Shown in pieces: positions 1-9,034 of a DNA stretch of 64,000 nt; within the stretch, counting starts at the first letter, position 1, and the number at the start of each line of letters is the position of its first letter. The notes beneath the pieces were generated by a model. That model was not told where the DNA came from. It saw only the letters and a program-made list of their open reading frames with translations, and ran no database searches. Source of the stretch: an uncultured Pseudomonas sp. (lineage in GTDB: Bacteria; Pseudomonadota; Gammaproteobacteria; Pseudomonadales; Pseudomonadaceae); the NCBI RefSeq assembly GCF_946886105.1, contig NZ_CAMPHV010000014.1, positions 57,184 to 121,183 on the forward strand, in the 5' to 3' direction. Position numbers and translations under genes: made by a program.

Positions 1-277
1 AGGGATTGCCGCTTTCGGCAACGACCGGCTGTTGGGCGGCAGCCTCGCTTTCGCTGGCGGGTTCGTCCGCAGCCGTGGATTGCGTATCGCGGCTCGGCTT
101 GGCAGGCGCGTCGGAACGCTCGGCGGCCTTCGCCTGACGCTCTTTGGCATACACCTGAGCGAAGCTGGAAGCCTCGTTCTTACGCGGTTCCGGTGCTTTT
201 TCAGGCGTTTTTGCCGCGGCGCTTTTCGGCTTCATCTCAGGGGCCGATTTGAGCAGCAGATCGGGAGCGACGGACAT
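1..277 (-). CDS. fliK: Flagellar hook-length control protein FliK, N-terminal part (cut by window edge)
   Basis: About 92 residues are visible from the ATG at 275-277, beginning MSVAPDLLLKSAPEMKPKSA; the rest runs off the left edge. FliK is the secreted ruler that measures the hook and switches export specificity through FlhB. The visible part is rich in Ala, Pro, Glu and Ser with no fold, as expected for a FliK N-terminus, and it lies downstream of the fliEFGHIJ/hsb block where fliK sits in pseudomonads. A well-formed sigma-54 promoter lies 39 bases upstream. The identification rests on position, the N-terminal pattern and this promoter, because the conserved C-terminal domain is outside the window. 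Confidence 0.75.
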   Translation of the reverse strand, partial: MSVAPDLLLKSAPEMKPKSAAAKTPEKAPEPRKNEASSFAQVYAKERQAKAAERSDAPAKPSRDTQSTAADEPASESEAAAQQPVVAESGNP

Positions 278-315
278 GGATAGTCTCCGTTCGGTATGGG
301 TCGTAACGGAGGGAG

Positions 316-331
316 TGCAAAGGCTGGGCCA
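316..331 (-). promoter_or_regulatory. Sigma-54 promoter of fliK
   Basis: Read on the minus strand the sequence is TGGCCC-AGCCT-TTGCA, with the GG and GC elements at the required 10-base spacing. It lies 39 bases upstream of the fliK start, so the start site would fall about 27 bases before the ATG. This is a FleQ/RpoN-type class II flagellar promoter by inference. Confidence 0.8.
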
Positions 332-397
332 AGATGCCGACAACGGCCGTTTGAGGCGTGGGGCTCGATGGATATTTCCGCGCCCCGGAGGGTTTTT

Positions 398-751
398 CTA
401 TATCCGGTAACGCTGCCGTTCGGATTTCAGCAAGATGCGTACGATGGCGAATTCGCGCTCCACCTGTTCGATCAGTTCCGGCGCCTCGGCCAGCAACTCG
501 CGGCGGCCGACTTCTTCCAGCTGCTTGCACAGCCCGGCCAGCATCACGGCGCCCATATTGCTACAACTGCCTTTGAAGCTGTGGGCGGCCAAGCGCAAAT
601 TTTGCGCATCGCCCACTCGTTCGGCCTGGCGCAACAGGCGCAAGCGTTCTTCGGAGTCGGCCAGAAAAGTATCCAGCAGTACCGGATACTCGTCTTCCAT
701 GACGTCCTGCAATGCAGCCAGAACAGCGCTATCTAGGTGAATGTCGGACAA
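398..751 (-). CDS. hptB: Histidine phosphotransfer protein HptB
   Basis: A 117-residue Hpt-domain protein. The phosphorylatable histidine is His57 in the motif AAHSFKGSCSNMGA, in a four-helix Hpt fold filling the whole chain. In P. aeruginosa, HptB receives phosphate from several hybrid sensor kinases and passes it to HsbR, linking surface behaviour and the Rsm system to flagellar genes. The order hsbA-hsbR-hptB is the same here. The start is inferred to be TTG at 749-751, because a GGGGAG Shine-Dalgarno lies seven bases upstream and the N-terminus aligns with remembered HptB proteins; the first internal ATG would remove 17 residues of helix. It follows hsbR after 29 bases, so the two are probably co-transcribed. 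Confidence 0.85.
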   Translation of the reverse strand: MSDIHLDSAVLAALQDVMEDEYPVLLDTFLADSEERLRLLRQAERVGDAQNLRLAAHSFKGSCSNMGAVMLAGLCKQLEEVGRRELLAEAPELIEQVEREFAIVRILLKSERQRYRI

Positions 752-780
752 GGGTCGCTCCCCGAACAGAAGGCGTCGGA

Positions 781-2472
781 TTATGCCTCAGCTGACCATG
801 AAAACTCCACGCTAACCCCGCGGCCGTCGTCGGCCAGGGTGCAACGCTCGCTCAACTGCCGAATCAGCGCCAGCCCCCGACCGAACAACCGATCGGCATG
901 CAGCTGCTGGTCCAGAATAGCTTGCCCGTCGAAGCCCGCGCCGCTGTCTTCGACCCGCACGATCAAGCGCCCGCCCAGGTGCTCGGGCAACAGCTGCAAG
1001 TGAAAACGCACATAACCATCGCCGAGATCGGCGAGGCGCTCGCTGCGCTGCCGGTAATATTCGGCGAAACCCTCGGCATTGCGCTTGAGCGCCGAATCCA
1101 GCCCCAGCACGCCATGCTCCAGGGCATTCGAATAAAGCTCGGCCAACACGCTGAACAGCGCGCCACCCTGAGGGCGCAGGCCCTGTACCTCGAGCAGCAA
1201 CTGCAGGAGAAACGGCAACGGGTTGAAGCGCTGCAAGGTCTCGCCGCGGAATTCGAAACTGGCCGACCAATCCAACGGGCTGCTTTGCCCGCTATCGGCG
1301 AAGCGCAACGGCGGACGGTTGAGCAGTGCCTCATCGATCATGCTGATTTCCACCAGACTGACATCGTCTTGCGGCTCGCCGCTGAAATGCGCGAGCGCCT
1401 GGCGGATCTCGGAAAACAGTTGCGCCGGCTCGCGGTTATTGGCGAACACCTCGAGCAAGCGCGCTTCGCCGAATAACTCAGCCTGGTCGTTAGGGGCTTC
1501 CAGCACACCATCCGAGAGCAGGAAGATGCGGTCGCCGGTCTGAATCGGATAGACCTCGCAGTTGTCGTTGAATTGCGCGGGCTCCAGAATGCCCAGCGGC
1601 AGGTGCCGCGATACCAAGGGCGTACGCGTGCCGCCATGGAGCAAGTAGCCATCGGGCAAGCCGCCGTTCCACACCTCGACCACCCGACGCTGGAAACTCA
1701 GGTTGAACACGGTGGCGCAGCAGAACACCCCCACCGGCAGGATATGTTTGAGCTTGGCGTTGAGCTCGCGAAGAATTTCCGCCAGGCAATGCCCTTTCGC
1801 CGTCATGCCATAGAACACTTCGGCCAGCGGCATGGCGCCGATCGCCGCCGGCAAACCATGGCCGGTGAAATCCCCCAACAGCACGTGCATACCGCCCGAC
1901 GGCTTGTAGGCGGCCAGCAGCAAATCGCCGTTGAACAGCGCATAGGGCGATTGCAGATAGCGGATGTTCGGCGCGGCCAGGCAGCCGGAATGCGCCACCT
2001 TGTCGAATACCGCCTTGGCCACCCGCTGCTCTGTCAACAAATGTTCGTTGTGCTTGGCGATCAGGTCGCGCTGTTGCAACACCGTCTCGTGCAAACGGCG
2101 CAGGCGATCCATAGCCTTGATCTTGGCTTCTAGAATCACCCGGTTGTAGGGCTTGGCGAGAAAGTCGTCGCCGCCGGCCTCCAGGCAACGCACCAGGGCT
2201 TCGCCTTCGGTCAGCGAAGTCAGAAAGATGATCGGCACCAGCGACTCGCCGGCCATCTGCTTGATCCGCCGCGCGGCTTCGAAGCCATCCATCAATGGCA
2301 TCAAGGCGTCCATCAGCACCAGTTGCGGGCGCTCTTGCTCGAACAGCGCTACCGCCTCCAGACCGTTACCCGCGGTCAGGCTGCGATGGCCCTGACGACT
2401 GACGATAGTGGACAACAACATGCGGTCGGCCGCGTTGTCCTCGACGATCAGGATGGACAAACTCGCTGGCAT
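781..2472 (-). CDS. hsbR: Response regulator with PP2C phosphatase and anti-sigma kinase domains (HsbR)
   Basis: A 563-residue cytoplasmic protein with three modules. A receiver domain occupies residues 1-125 (phospho-acceptor Asp55 in LVLMDALMP). It is followed by a linker and a SpoIIE-type PP2C phosphatase (about 165-385, with LLGDFTGHG and LLSDGVLEA). A HATPase/anti-sigma-kinase-like domain (about 420-560, with SNALEHGVLG and DSGAGFD) ends the chain. HsbR in P. aeruginosa takes phosphate from HptB and controls HsbA by phosphorylating or dephosphorylating it. The ATG at 2470-2472 is chosen because it lies just after the hsbA stop and begins the receiver fold (MPASLSILIVEDN); longer versions would overlap hsbA. 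Confidence 0.88.
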   Translation of the reverse strand: MPASLSILIVEDNAADRMLLSTIVSRQGHRSLTAGNGLEAVALFEQERPQLVLMDALMPLMDGFEAARRIKQMAGESLVPIIFLTSLTEGEALVRCLEAGGDDFLAKPYNRVILEAKIKAMDRLRRLHETVLQQRDLIAKHNEHLLTEQRVAKAVFDKVAHSGCLAAPNIRYLQSPYALFNGDLLLAAYKPSGGMHVLLGDFTGHGLPAAIGAMPLAEVFYGMTAKGHCLAEILRELNAKLKHILPVGVFCCATVFNLSFQRRVVEVWNGGLPDGYLLHGGTRTPLVSRHLPLGILEPAQFNDNCEVYPIQTGDRIFLLSDGVLEAPNDQAELFGEARLLEVFANNREPAQLFSEIRQALAHFSGEPQDDVSLVEISMIDEALLNRPPLRFADSGQSSPLDWSASFEFRGETLQRFNPLPFLLQLLLEVQGLRPQGGALFSVLAELYSNALEHGVLGLDSALKRNAEGFAEYYRQRSERLADLGDGYVRFHLQLLPEHLGGRLIVRVEDSGAGFDGQAILDQQLHADRLFGRGLALIRQLSERCTLADDGRGVSVEFSWSAEA

Positions 2473-2485
2473 GCTGAGAACCGGC

Positions 2486-2791
2486 TCAGGCGATCTGGAA
2501 CAGCTGTTCGAAATTGGAGATAGCAAGAATCTTGCGTACGTCCGGATTGCAGTTGAGCAGGCGGATCTGCGACTGATCGCCACCGGCGTGATCGCGCAGC
2601 AGCAACAGCATGCCCAGTGCGGAGCTGTCGAGGTAAGTGGTGCCTTTGAGATCCACTACATAGCTCTTCGGCGTGGTATTGACGCGCTCGTAGGCGTCAC
2701 GAAACTCTTGATGCGCGCCAAAATCGAAGCGCCCTTGAATCACTATGGTCAACTCTTGCCCATCGGATGATGACAGCGAGGTGATGGCCAT
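2486..2791 (-). CDS. hsbA: STAS-domain anti-sigma factor antagonist HsbA
   Basis: A 101-residue single STAS domain. The conserved phosphorylation loop is TYLDSSALGML, with Ser56/Ser57. In P. aeruginosa, HsbA binds the anti-sigma factor FlgM or the diguanylate cyclase HsbD depending on its phosphorylation state, which connects this module to FliA-dependent flagellar genes; that partner knowledge is borrowed, not visible here. A strong AAGGAG Shine-Dalgarno precedes the ATG by six bases. hsbR follows after 13 bases. The 135-base gap from fliJ suggests its own promoter, but none was recognised. Confidence 0.87.
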   Translation of the reverse strand: MAITSLSSSDGQELTIVIQGRFDFGAHQEFRDAYERVNTTPKSYVVDLKGTTYLDSSALGMLLLLRDHAGGDQSQIRLLNCNPDVRKILAISNFEQLFQIA

Positions 2792-2926
2792 GAACTACTC
2801 CTTTCTTCAGCCGGACAGTCGATGACGCGCCTGCTCAGCAGCCGGTCGAAGTCCGCCGCGAGTAGTCAAGTGCGTAATCCGCATGGAGAAGATGTAGCAC
2901 CCAGAACCGTTAACGGCAACTGCCAA

Positions 2927-3376
2927 TCAGCTCAAATCTCTACCGCTCAGGCGTTGCGCCAATTCGTCGAGGAGTTTTTGCTCGCGTTTGTCCTCGGCTA
3001 AGCGCGCTTCCTCTCGATAGCGTTCGACCAGTTTGCGCAAGCCTTCGAGGCGCGCGTAGCGCTGCTGCCAGGTCTCTTTCGCGCGCTCGGCATTCTGCCG
3101 GTGCCATTCCATGGTGTTGCGCTGTTGGCCGATGGCGGTTTCCAGCTGCGAAAGAAAGCGCTGGTAGTTCATCAGCCATTGGCCGGATACGCCGCGTTGA
3201 CCTTCGTCGATCCATTGTTGCTGGTAGTCGCTGCGGTAGTGTTCCAGCTCACCGAGTTTAACCTCGGCCTGGCTGAGCAGCCCCTGGCAATGTCCCAACT
3301 GCAAGGCGGCTTCACGCTCGGCGCGCTCGGCCATCGCCACCACCGGCGCTAAACGTGCGGCACGGTTTTGCGCCAT
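2927..3376 (-). CDS. fliJ: Flagellar export chaperone/coiled-coil stalk protein FliJ
   Basis: A 149-residue, highly charged, almost entirely helical protein (MAQNRAARLAPVVAMAERAE) expected to form a long antiparallel coiled coil. FliJ is the central stalk inserted into the FliI hexamer of the type III export ATPase and cycles chaperones to FlhA. The length fits the family (about 147). It starts three bases after the fliI stop, so it belongs to the fliEFGHIJ operon and is its last gene; the next gene, hsbA, begins after a 135-base gap. Confidence 0.9.
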   Translation of the reverse strand: MAQNRAARLAPVVAMAERAEREAALQLGHCQGLLSQAEVKLGELEHYRSDYQQQWIDEGQRGVSGQWLMNYQRFLSQLETAIGQQRNTMEWHRQNAERAKETWQQRYARLEGLRKLVERYREEARLAEDKREQKLLDELAQRLSGRDLS

Positions 3377-3379
3377 ACC

Positions 3380-4744
3380 TTAAGGCGCCGGCGCGGCGGC
3401 GGGTTTGAAGGTGGCCGCGAGCAAATCGCTGCTGCGCTGCAGGTCTTCGCTGTCGCGCAGGCCTTGGCGCAGGTACTTGAGCATCGCCGGATGCCGCGCG
3501 ATGGCCAGGTCGGTATCGGCGTCGCCACCGGGCACGTAGGCGCCCACGCTGATCAAATCCCGGCTTTGCTGATAGCGCGACCACAGTTGCTTGAAGCGCT
3601 GCGAGTGTTTCAAGTGTTCGGCCGAGACCACTTGCGGCATCACCCGGCTGATCGAGGCTTCGATATCGATGGCCGGATAATGCCCTTCTTCGGCAAAGCG
3701 TCGCGACAGCACGATATGGCCATCGAGCACCCCGCGCGCGGCATCGGCGATCGGATCCTGCTGATCGTCGCCCTCGCTCAATACGGTGTAGAACGCGGTG
3801 ATCGAACCCCCGCCCGCTTCGGCATTGCCGGCCCGCTCGACCAGTTTCGGCAGTTTGGCGAACACCGACGGCGGATAGCCCTTGGTCGCCGGCGGCTCGC
3901 CGATGGCCAGGGCGATTTCGCGCTGGGCCTGGGCGAAACGGGTCAGCGAATCCATCAGCAGCAGGACGTTCTTGCCCTTATCGCGGAAGTATTCGGCGAT
4001 CCGCGTGCAATACATGGCCGCGCGCAAACGCATCAGCGGCGCCTCGTCGGCCGGCGAAGCGACCACTACTGAGCGCTTGAGGCCCTCCTCACCGAGGATC
4101 TCGTCGATGAACTCCTTGACCTCGCGACCGCGCTCGCCGATCAGCCCGACCACAATGATGTCCGCCTCGGTAAAGCGGGTCATCATGCCGAGCAGCACAC
4201 TCTTACCGACCCCGGTGCCGGCGAACAGACCGAGGCGCTGGCCACGGCCGACCGTCAGCAGGCCGTTGATGCTGCGGATTCCCACATCCAACGGCTGGCT
4301 GATCGGGTGACGGTTGAGCGGATTGATCGTTGGGCCGTCGAGCGGCACCCAGTCCTCGGCCTTCATCCCGCCTTTGCCGTCGAGGGCGCGACCGGTGCCG
4401 TCGAGAACCCGACCGAGCATCGACATGCCCATCGGCAGGCGTCCGGTGTCGGGCAGCGGTACGACCCGCGCGCCCGGCGCGATACCGGCCAGGCTGCCGA
4501 CCGGCATCAGAAAGATTTTGCCGCTGGAAAACCCCATCACCTCGGCCTCGACCTGCACCGGCTGATAGCTGTCGTCGTTGATCACCAGGCAGCGGCTACC
4601 CAACGCCGCACGCAGCCCTTCGGCCTCGAGGGTCAGCCCGACCATGCGCAGCAAACGCCCCTCCATCACCGGCTGGCTGGGCAGTTGGATCGCTTCGCTG
4701 TAACCGGCCAGGCGCTTGGCGAAACTGGTGCGCTCAAGGCGCAT
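3380..4744 (-). CDS. fliI: Flagellum-specific export ATPase FliI
   Basis: A 454-residue F1-beta-like ATPase that energises flagellar protein export at the base of the motor. The Walker A motif is GTGVGKS at residues 176-182, and the Walker B strand is [12 protein letters not shown], followed by the characteristic [19 protein letters not shown] segment. Its start overlaps the end of fliH by 11 bases, and fliJ follows after three bases, showing tight operon packing and probable translational coupling. Length and motifs are normal for FliI. Confidence 0.97.
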   Translation of the reverse strand: MRLERTSFAKRLAGYSEAIQLPSQPVMEGRLLRMVGLTLEAEGLRAALGSRCLVINDDSYQPVQVEAEVMGFSSGKIFLMPVGSLAGIAPGARVVPLPDTGRLPMGMSMLGRVLDGTGRALDGKGGMKAEDWVPLDGPTINPLNRHPISQPLDVGIRSINGLLTVGRGQRLGLFAGTGVGKSVLLGMMTRFTEADIIVVGLIGERGREVKEFIDEILGEEGLKRSVVVASPADEAPLMRLRAAMYCTRIAEYFRDKGKNVLLLMDSLTRFAQAQREIALAIGEPPATKGYPPSVFAKLPKLVERAGNAEAGGGSITAFYTVLSEGDDQQDPIADAARGVLDGHIVLSRRFAEEGHYPAIDIEASISRVMPQVVSAEHLKHSQRFKQLWSRYQQSRDLISVGAYVPGGDADTDLAIARHPAMLKYLRQGLRDSEDLQRSSDLLAATFKPAAAPAP

Positions 4745-5543
4745 CGCCGGGCTCCTGCGCGGCGTCCAGGTCCAGGCTCAAATCGGCTGCCGGCACATGG
4801 GCCGCCTGCTCGCGCTGTTGCTCGAATAGTTGTTTGAGCACTTGGCCGAGACGGGTTTCGACGCTCGCATCGATGCGGCTGTGTTCGGTTTCGACCCGGC
4901 AACCGCCCGGCATCAGGGTCTCGTCCTCGAGGATGCGCCAGCTTTCCTCGTGGCGCTCGCGCAGGGCCTTGACCATCTCGAAGTCCTGCGGGTTGAGGTG
5001 GATGCGGATGTTGTCGGCGCCCATGGGCAATATCTTCAGGGCTTCGCGCAGCACTTGGCGAATCTGGCTGGAATCGTTGCTGAGCTCACGGCGGATGACC
5101 TGGCGCGCCATATGGCTGACCAAATCCACCAGCGCGGCTTCCATCTGCTGGTCCTGCTCGGCGATCGGGTCGAGCAGCTGCGTCATCAGGCGCTCGAGCG
5201 CGTTCAACTTGGCGGCGAGGGCGGTATCGGCTTCTTGCTTGGCTTTCAGTTGGCCGGCGTGGAAACCGTCCTTCTCGCCGGTGGCGAAGCCTTCGTTGTA
5301 GGCATCCTGGCGAATCGCTTCGAGTTCATCCAACGTCAAGGGTTTGACGTCCTCCAGCGCCACTTCTTCGCTTTCGGCATGGGCCGGCGCCTCGGGCTCG
5401 GCAGCGCTCAACGCCGGCTGGTCCGCCGCCTCATCGGGCGCATCGCCGTCTTCGCCGTCGTCGAAACTGGGTAGCGACCAGCGATCGAAACCGCTGATGT
5501 CTTTAGCGCGAATCAACTCGCTGGGTACTTCTTTGGCCGCCAT
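4734..5543 (-). CDS. fliH: Flagellar assembly protein FliH
   Basis: A 269-residue peripheral stalk protein that tethers the FliI ATPase to the C-ring. It has an acidic, low-complexity N-terminal third, a helical middle, and a C-terminal V-type-ATPase E-subunit-like domain ending in [18 protein letters not shown]. The N-terminus [16 protein letters not shown] is typical of Pseudomonas FliH. It overlaps fliI by 11 bases and follows fliG after 36 bases. Confidence 0.93.
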   Translation of the reverse strand: MAAKEVPSELIRAKDISGFDRWSLPSFDDGEDGDAPDEAADQPALSAAEPEAPAHAESEEVALEDVKPLTLDELEAIRQDAYNEGFATGEKDGFHAGQLKAKQEADTALAAKLNALERLMTQLLDPIAEQDQQMEAALVDLVSHMARQVIRRELSNDSSQIRQVLREALKILPMGADNIRIHLNPQDFEMVKALRERHEESWRILEDETLMPGGCRVETEHSRIDASVETRLGQVLKQLFEQQREQAAHVPAADLSLDLDAAQEPGDAP

Positions 5544-5579
5544 GCTGGATATCCTATAGCCGCGCGGATCAGCGGGCGG

Positions 5580-6599
5580 TTAAACCATTTCTTCGCCGCC
5601 CTTGCCACCGAGCACGATTTCTCCGGCTTCGGCCATACGGCGGGCGATGGTGAGGATTTCTTTCTGCGCCGTTTCCACGTCGCTGACGCGCACCGGGCCC
5701 TTGGCCTCCAGATCGTCGCGCAACAGCTCCGCCGCCCGCTTGGACATATTCTTGAAGACCTTTTCCTTGATCGCCTCGTCGGCACCTTTGAGCGCCAGCA
5801 CCAGCACATCCGAGGAAACCTCGCGCAGCAACGCCTGGATGCCGCGGTCGTCGACATCGGCCAGGTTGTCGAAGACGAACATCAGGTCCTCGATCTGCGA
5901 CGACAGATCCTCGTCGACCTCGCGGATCGAGTCCATCAACTGGCCTTCGATCGAGCTGTCGAGGAAGTTCATGATATCGGCGGCGCGCTTGATCCCGCCG
6001 AGGGCCGCGCGGGTGGTGTTGGAGCTGCCGGAGAATTGCTTCTCGAGGATCTGGTTGAGTTCCTTGAGCGCCGAGGGCTGCACGGTATTCAACGAGGAAA
6101 CGCGCAGGACGATATCCAGGCGCACCTTATGGTCGAAATGACCGAGTACTTCGCCGGCCTGATCGGGGTCGAGATAGGCGACCACGATCGCCTGGATCTG
6201 CGGGTGCTCGTAGCGGATCACATCGGCCACCGCCCGCGGCTCCATCCACTTCAGGCTGTCCAGGCCGCTGGTGCTGCCGCCCAGAAGGATGCGGTCGATC
6301 AGATTGCCGGCTTTGTCTTCGCCGAGGGCCTGGGTCAGCATCTTGCGGATATAGCCATCGGCACCGACGCCCAGACTGGTCTGGTCGCCGACGATCTCGA
6401 CGAACTCGCCCATGACCTTCTCGACCTGTTCGCGGTGCACGTTGCGCATGCCGGCCATGGCCACGCCGACCCGCTGCACTTCCTTGGGCCCGAGGTGGCG
6501 CAAGACCTGCGCGGCGTCGGTCTCGCCGAGCGAGAGCAGGAGAATGGCGGCCTTATCGACCTTGCTCAATTTAGCGACACGGCTGTTTTCGTTACTCAT
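5580..6599 (-). CDS. fliG: Flagellar motor switch protein FliG
   Basis: A 339-residue C-ring protein that generates torque with the stator. The FliG N, middle and C domains are all present. The middle domain has the EHPQ motif (VIRYEHPQIQAIVVAYL). The C-terminal torque helix region (DDRGIQALLREVSSDVLVLALKG) carries the conserved charged residues. Its start overlaps the end of fliF by eight bases, an arrangement that favours coupled synthesis of these two directly interacting proteins. The length is typical (about 338). Confidence 0.97.
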   Translation of the reverse strand: MSNENSRVAKLSKVDKAAILLLSLGETDAAQVLRHLGPKEVQRVGVAMAGMRNVHREQVEKVMGEFVEIVGDQTSLGVGADGYIRKMLTQALGEDKAGNLIDRILLGGSTSGLDSLKWMEPRAVADVIRYEHPQIQAIVVAYLDPDQAGEVLGHFDHKVRLDIVLRVSSLNTVQPSALKELNQILEKQFSGSSNTTRAALGGIKRAADIMNFLDSSIEGQLMDSIREVDEDLSSQIEDLMFVFDNLADVDDRGIQALLREVSSDVLVLALKGADEAIKEKVFKNMSKRAAELLRDDLEAKGPVRVSDVETAQKEILTIARRMAEAGEIVLGGKGGEEMV

Positions 6600-8388
6600 C
6601 GGCGTTGATCCACTCTTTCACGACCTGGGCGACGCGACCCGGGTCTTCCGCCACCAGGCTCTTGATCGCGTTCAGTTGTCCATCATACCCCTCGCTCGGG
6701 CTCGGCAGGAGGATGCTTTGCGGCCCGCCCAGGCTGACCCGATCCTCGGACAGCTCGCCGTTCAGGCCGCCCATATCGCCGAGTTCGGCATCGTCGCCAC
6801 GGCCGTCGCGCAGGGCCTTGCCATTGCCCGCATTGGTGATGTTCTTCATCACCGGGCGCAGCACGAACCACACCAGGATGAATATCAGTAATGCCGGCAT
6901 CAATTGCTTCAGCACACCCAGCGCCATCATGAAAATTTCGCTCTGATACCAGGGCAGCGCAACGATTTCTTCGCCCGGCGCAGCCGAGAACGGCGTATTG
7001 ATCACGCTGACGCTGTCGCCGCGGCTGGCGTCGAAGCCGACCGAATCCTGCACCAGGCGGGTAAAGCGCGCCAGGTCGTCGCTGGTCCAAGGTACCCGGG
7101 TGGTTTCGCCGGTGGCCGCATCGACCTTCAATTGATCGTCCACCACCACCGCGACCGACAGGCGGCGCAGGCGACCTTGCTGCTGCTTGGTGTAGCTGAT
7201 CGAGCGATCCAGCTCGAAATTACGCGTCGACTGCTCGCGCTTGTCGGCCGGGTAAGGCGCCAGCATCGGTTGACCGGTGGCCTTGTCGATGACCTGCTCG
7301 CCATTGGCGTCCAGCAACGGCTGGCCCGGGGCGACAGCCGCGGCTACCGCAGCGCCGGCGGCCTGCTCGGGCGCGGCAGCGGCGCCCGGCGGCTGATTGC
7401 TGATGGCGCCGGGTACGCCTTGCGGCGGCAAACTGCTGGTGCGTTGCTCGTTGACCTGTTGCTCGCTGCGCAGCGCCGGCTGATCCGGGTTGAACATCTC
7501 GGAAGTCGATTCGACCGCGCTGAAATCCACGTCCGCCGAAACTTCGGCCTTGTAACGGCCCGCGCCTAGCACCGGTTGCAATATGTTGTGCACGCGCTGG
7601 GTGAACAGGCTTTCCACGCGCCGGCTGTAGTCGAACTGCTTGCCGGCCATGCTCAGCTCGGACAGTTCCTGCTGATCGGACAACAGATTGCCCTTCTGGT
7701 CGACCACGGTGACCTGCGCCTTGTCCATCTCCGGCACGCTGCTGGCGACCAGGTTGACGATCGCCATCACCTGGCTCGGCTCCAGCGCCCGCCCGGAATA
7801 TAACTCGACCAGCACCGAGGCGCTGGGCTTGCGCTCGTCGCGCACGAACACCGAGCTTTTCGGAATGGCCAGATGGACCCGGGCGCTCTTGACGTTATTC
7901 AGGCTCGACACGGTGCGCGCCAATTCGCCTTCCAGGCCGCGCCGGTAACGGGTCGCCTCCATGAACTGACTGGTGCCCAGGCCCTGCTCCTGATCGAGGA
8001 TCTCGAAGCCCACGCTGTTATCGCGCGGCGCCACCCCAGCGGCGGCCAAACGCATGCGCGCGCGGGCCAGATCCTCGGACTTGACCAACAGAGCGCCGGA
8101 ATTGGGTTCCACGGTGTATTGAATATCCGAGGCGGACAGGGTCTCCATGACCTGGCTGGCGTCCATCCCCTCGAGGCTGCCATACAGCGGACGGTAGTCC
8201 GGCTGTTGCGACCAGAGCACCACGGCGAAACCGATCGCCACGCTGGCCGCCAAACCGACCAGCAGGCCGATCTGCCGCAGCATCGACATATCGGAAAGGT
8301 TTTCCAGAAAGGTCAGGCCGAAGAGCGGTTTCTTCGACTCGTCGCCATCCAGGGTGGCGGGTACGTTTGCGGCAGCGGCTTGGGCCAT
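6592..8388 (-). CDS. fliF: Flagellar MS-ring protein FliF
   Basis: A 598-residue inner-membrane protein forming the MS ring. Two membrane segments are visible: one near residues 37-60 (IGLLVGLAASVAIGFAVVLW) and one near 470-490 (LMPALLIFILVWFVLRPVM). Between them lie the periplasmic YscJ/RBM-type domains (VKSARVHLAIPKSSVFVRD). The last 40 residues hold the FliG-binding tail. An Ala/Pro-rich insert around residues 330-365 lengthens the periplasmic loop, as is common in pseudomonads. It lies 16 bases after fliE in the fliEFGHIJ operon. Confidence 0.97.
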   Translation of the reverse strand: MAQAAAANVPATLDGDESKKPLFGLTFLENLSDMSMLRQIGLLVGLAASVAIGFAVVLWSQQPDYRPLYGSLEGMDASQVMETLSASDIQYTVEPNSGALLVKSEDLARARMRLAAAGVAPRDNSVGFEILDQEQGLGTSQFMEATRYRRGLEGELARTVSSLNNVKSARVHLAIPKSSVFVRDERKPSASVLVELYSGRALEPSQVMAIVNLVASSVPEMDKAQVTVVDQKGNLLSDQQELSELSMAGKQFDYSRRVESLFTQRVHNILQPVLGAGRYKAEVSADVDFSAVESTSEMFNPDQPALRSEQQVNEQRTSSLPPQGVPGAISNQPPGAAAAPEQAAGAAVAAAVAPGQPLLDANGEQVIDKATGQPMLAPYPADKREQSTRNFELDRSISYTKQQQGRLRRLSVAVVVDDQLKVDAATGETTRVPWTSDDLARFTRLVQDSVGFDASRGDSVSVINTPFSAAPGEEIVALPWYQSEIFMMALGVLKQLMPALLIFILVWFVLRPVMKNITNAGNGKALRDGRGDDAELGDMGGLNGELSEDRVSLGGPQSILLPSPSEGYDGQLNAIKSLVAEDPGRVAQVVKEWINADE

Positions 8389-8404
8389 GATCTAGCACCT
8401 ATCC

Positions 8405-8734
8405 TTAAACGGGCATCTGCATGATGTCTTGATACGCCTGAACCAGCTTATTGCGTACCTGGGTCATGGCCTGGAAGGACACGCTGGCTTTTTGCGAGGC
8501 GATCATCACATCGGTGAGATCCACCCCGCTTTTGCCCATTTCAAAGGCGGTCGCCAGCTGATTGGAAGCCTGCTGAGTTTCGTTGACCTTATTGACCGCC
8601 TGGCCGAGCATTTCCGAGAAACTCGGCGCGCCCGGCTCCGGGACGCTGGTCACCGGCTTCTGCCGGGCCATGGCCTCGGTTTGCATGGAACGCATTTCCA
8701 ACATCAGGCGATTGAATTCAACACCCTGGCTCAT
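8405..8734 (-). CDS. fliE: Flagellar hook-basal body adaptor protein FliE
   Basis: A 109-residue protein that joins the MS ring to the rod and is the first substrate of the export apparatus. The conserved C-terminus ([20 protein letters not shown]) is clear, and the length is typical. It is the first gene of the fliEFGHIJ operon. A perfect-match sigma-54 promoter lies 58 bases upstream of the ATG, and a GGAAAG Shine-Dalgarno precedes the start. Confidence 0.95.
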   Translation of the reverse strand: MSQGVEFNRLMLEMRSMQTEAMARQKPVTSVPEPGAPSFSEMLGQAVNKVNETQQASNQLATAFEMGKSGVDLTDVMIASQKASVSFQAMTQVRNKLVQAYQDIMQMPV

Positions 8735-8791
8735 GATCTTTCCTCCACGACCGCAGATTTTTGACGCTATGCGGTTTGATGCAGGGATGTT

Positions 8792-8807
8792 TGCAACAAG
8801 GGTGCCA
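8792..8807 (-). promoter_or_regulatory. Sigma-54 promoter of fliEFGHIJ
   Basis: On the minus strand the sequence is TGGCAC-CCTTG-TTGCA, an exact match to the RpoN -24/-12 consensus. It lies 58 bases upstream of the fliE ATG. FleR or FleQ is the expected activator from Pseudomonas biology; no activator site was identified. Confidence 0.93.
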
Positions 8808-8870
8808 GATAGGGGCAGCTACAAGCTTCAAGCCATAAGCCGCAAGAAAAAGGCCGTTCCTGGAACGTAG

Positions 8871-8977
8871 GATGGGTTAGCCGCACGCCGCAATTACCGC
8901 CATCGCGCCACAAGGGACGCGGCGTAACCCATCATCGGCGCAACGCGGTAAATAGCTTGGTGGGTTACGCGCCGCGC
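8871..8977. repeat. Intergenic palindromic repeats, GATGGGTTA type
   Basis: Three related blocks lie between fliE and fleR. GATGGGTTA is at 8871-8879, the inverted TAACCCATC at 8925-8933, and TGGGTTACGCGCCGCGCC at 8960-8977. The first two can fold into a long imperfect hairpin with GC-rich flanks (CCGCACGCCGC against GCGGCG). This is the pattern of short dispersed extragenic palindromes in Pseudomonas genomes. It may act as a transcription buffer after fleR. No coding sequence is seen in 8808-9034. Confidence 0.6.
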
Positions 8978-9034
8978 CACCATCGCATTTAGATTGGCGA
9001 CCGGCGTACCGCGCCGGTAAGCCATCCTCCGAAG

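Noticed and set aside
8871..8977. CRISPR array between fliE and fleR
   Set aside because: Units are inverted and unequal with no regular spacers; they fit extragenic palindromes.
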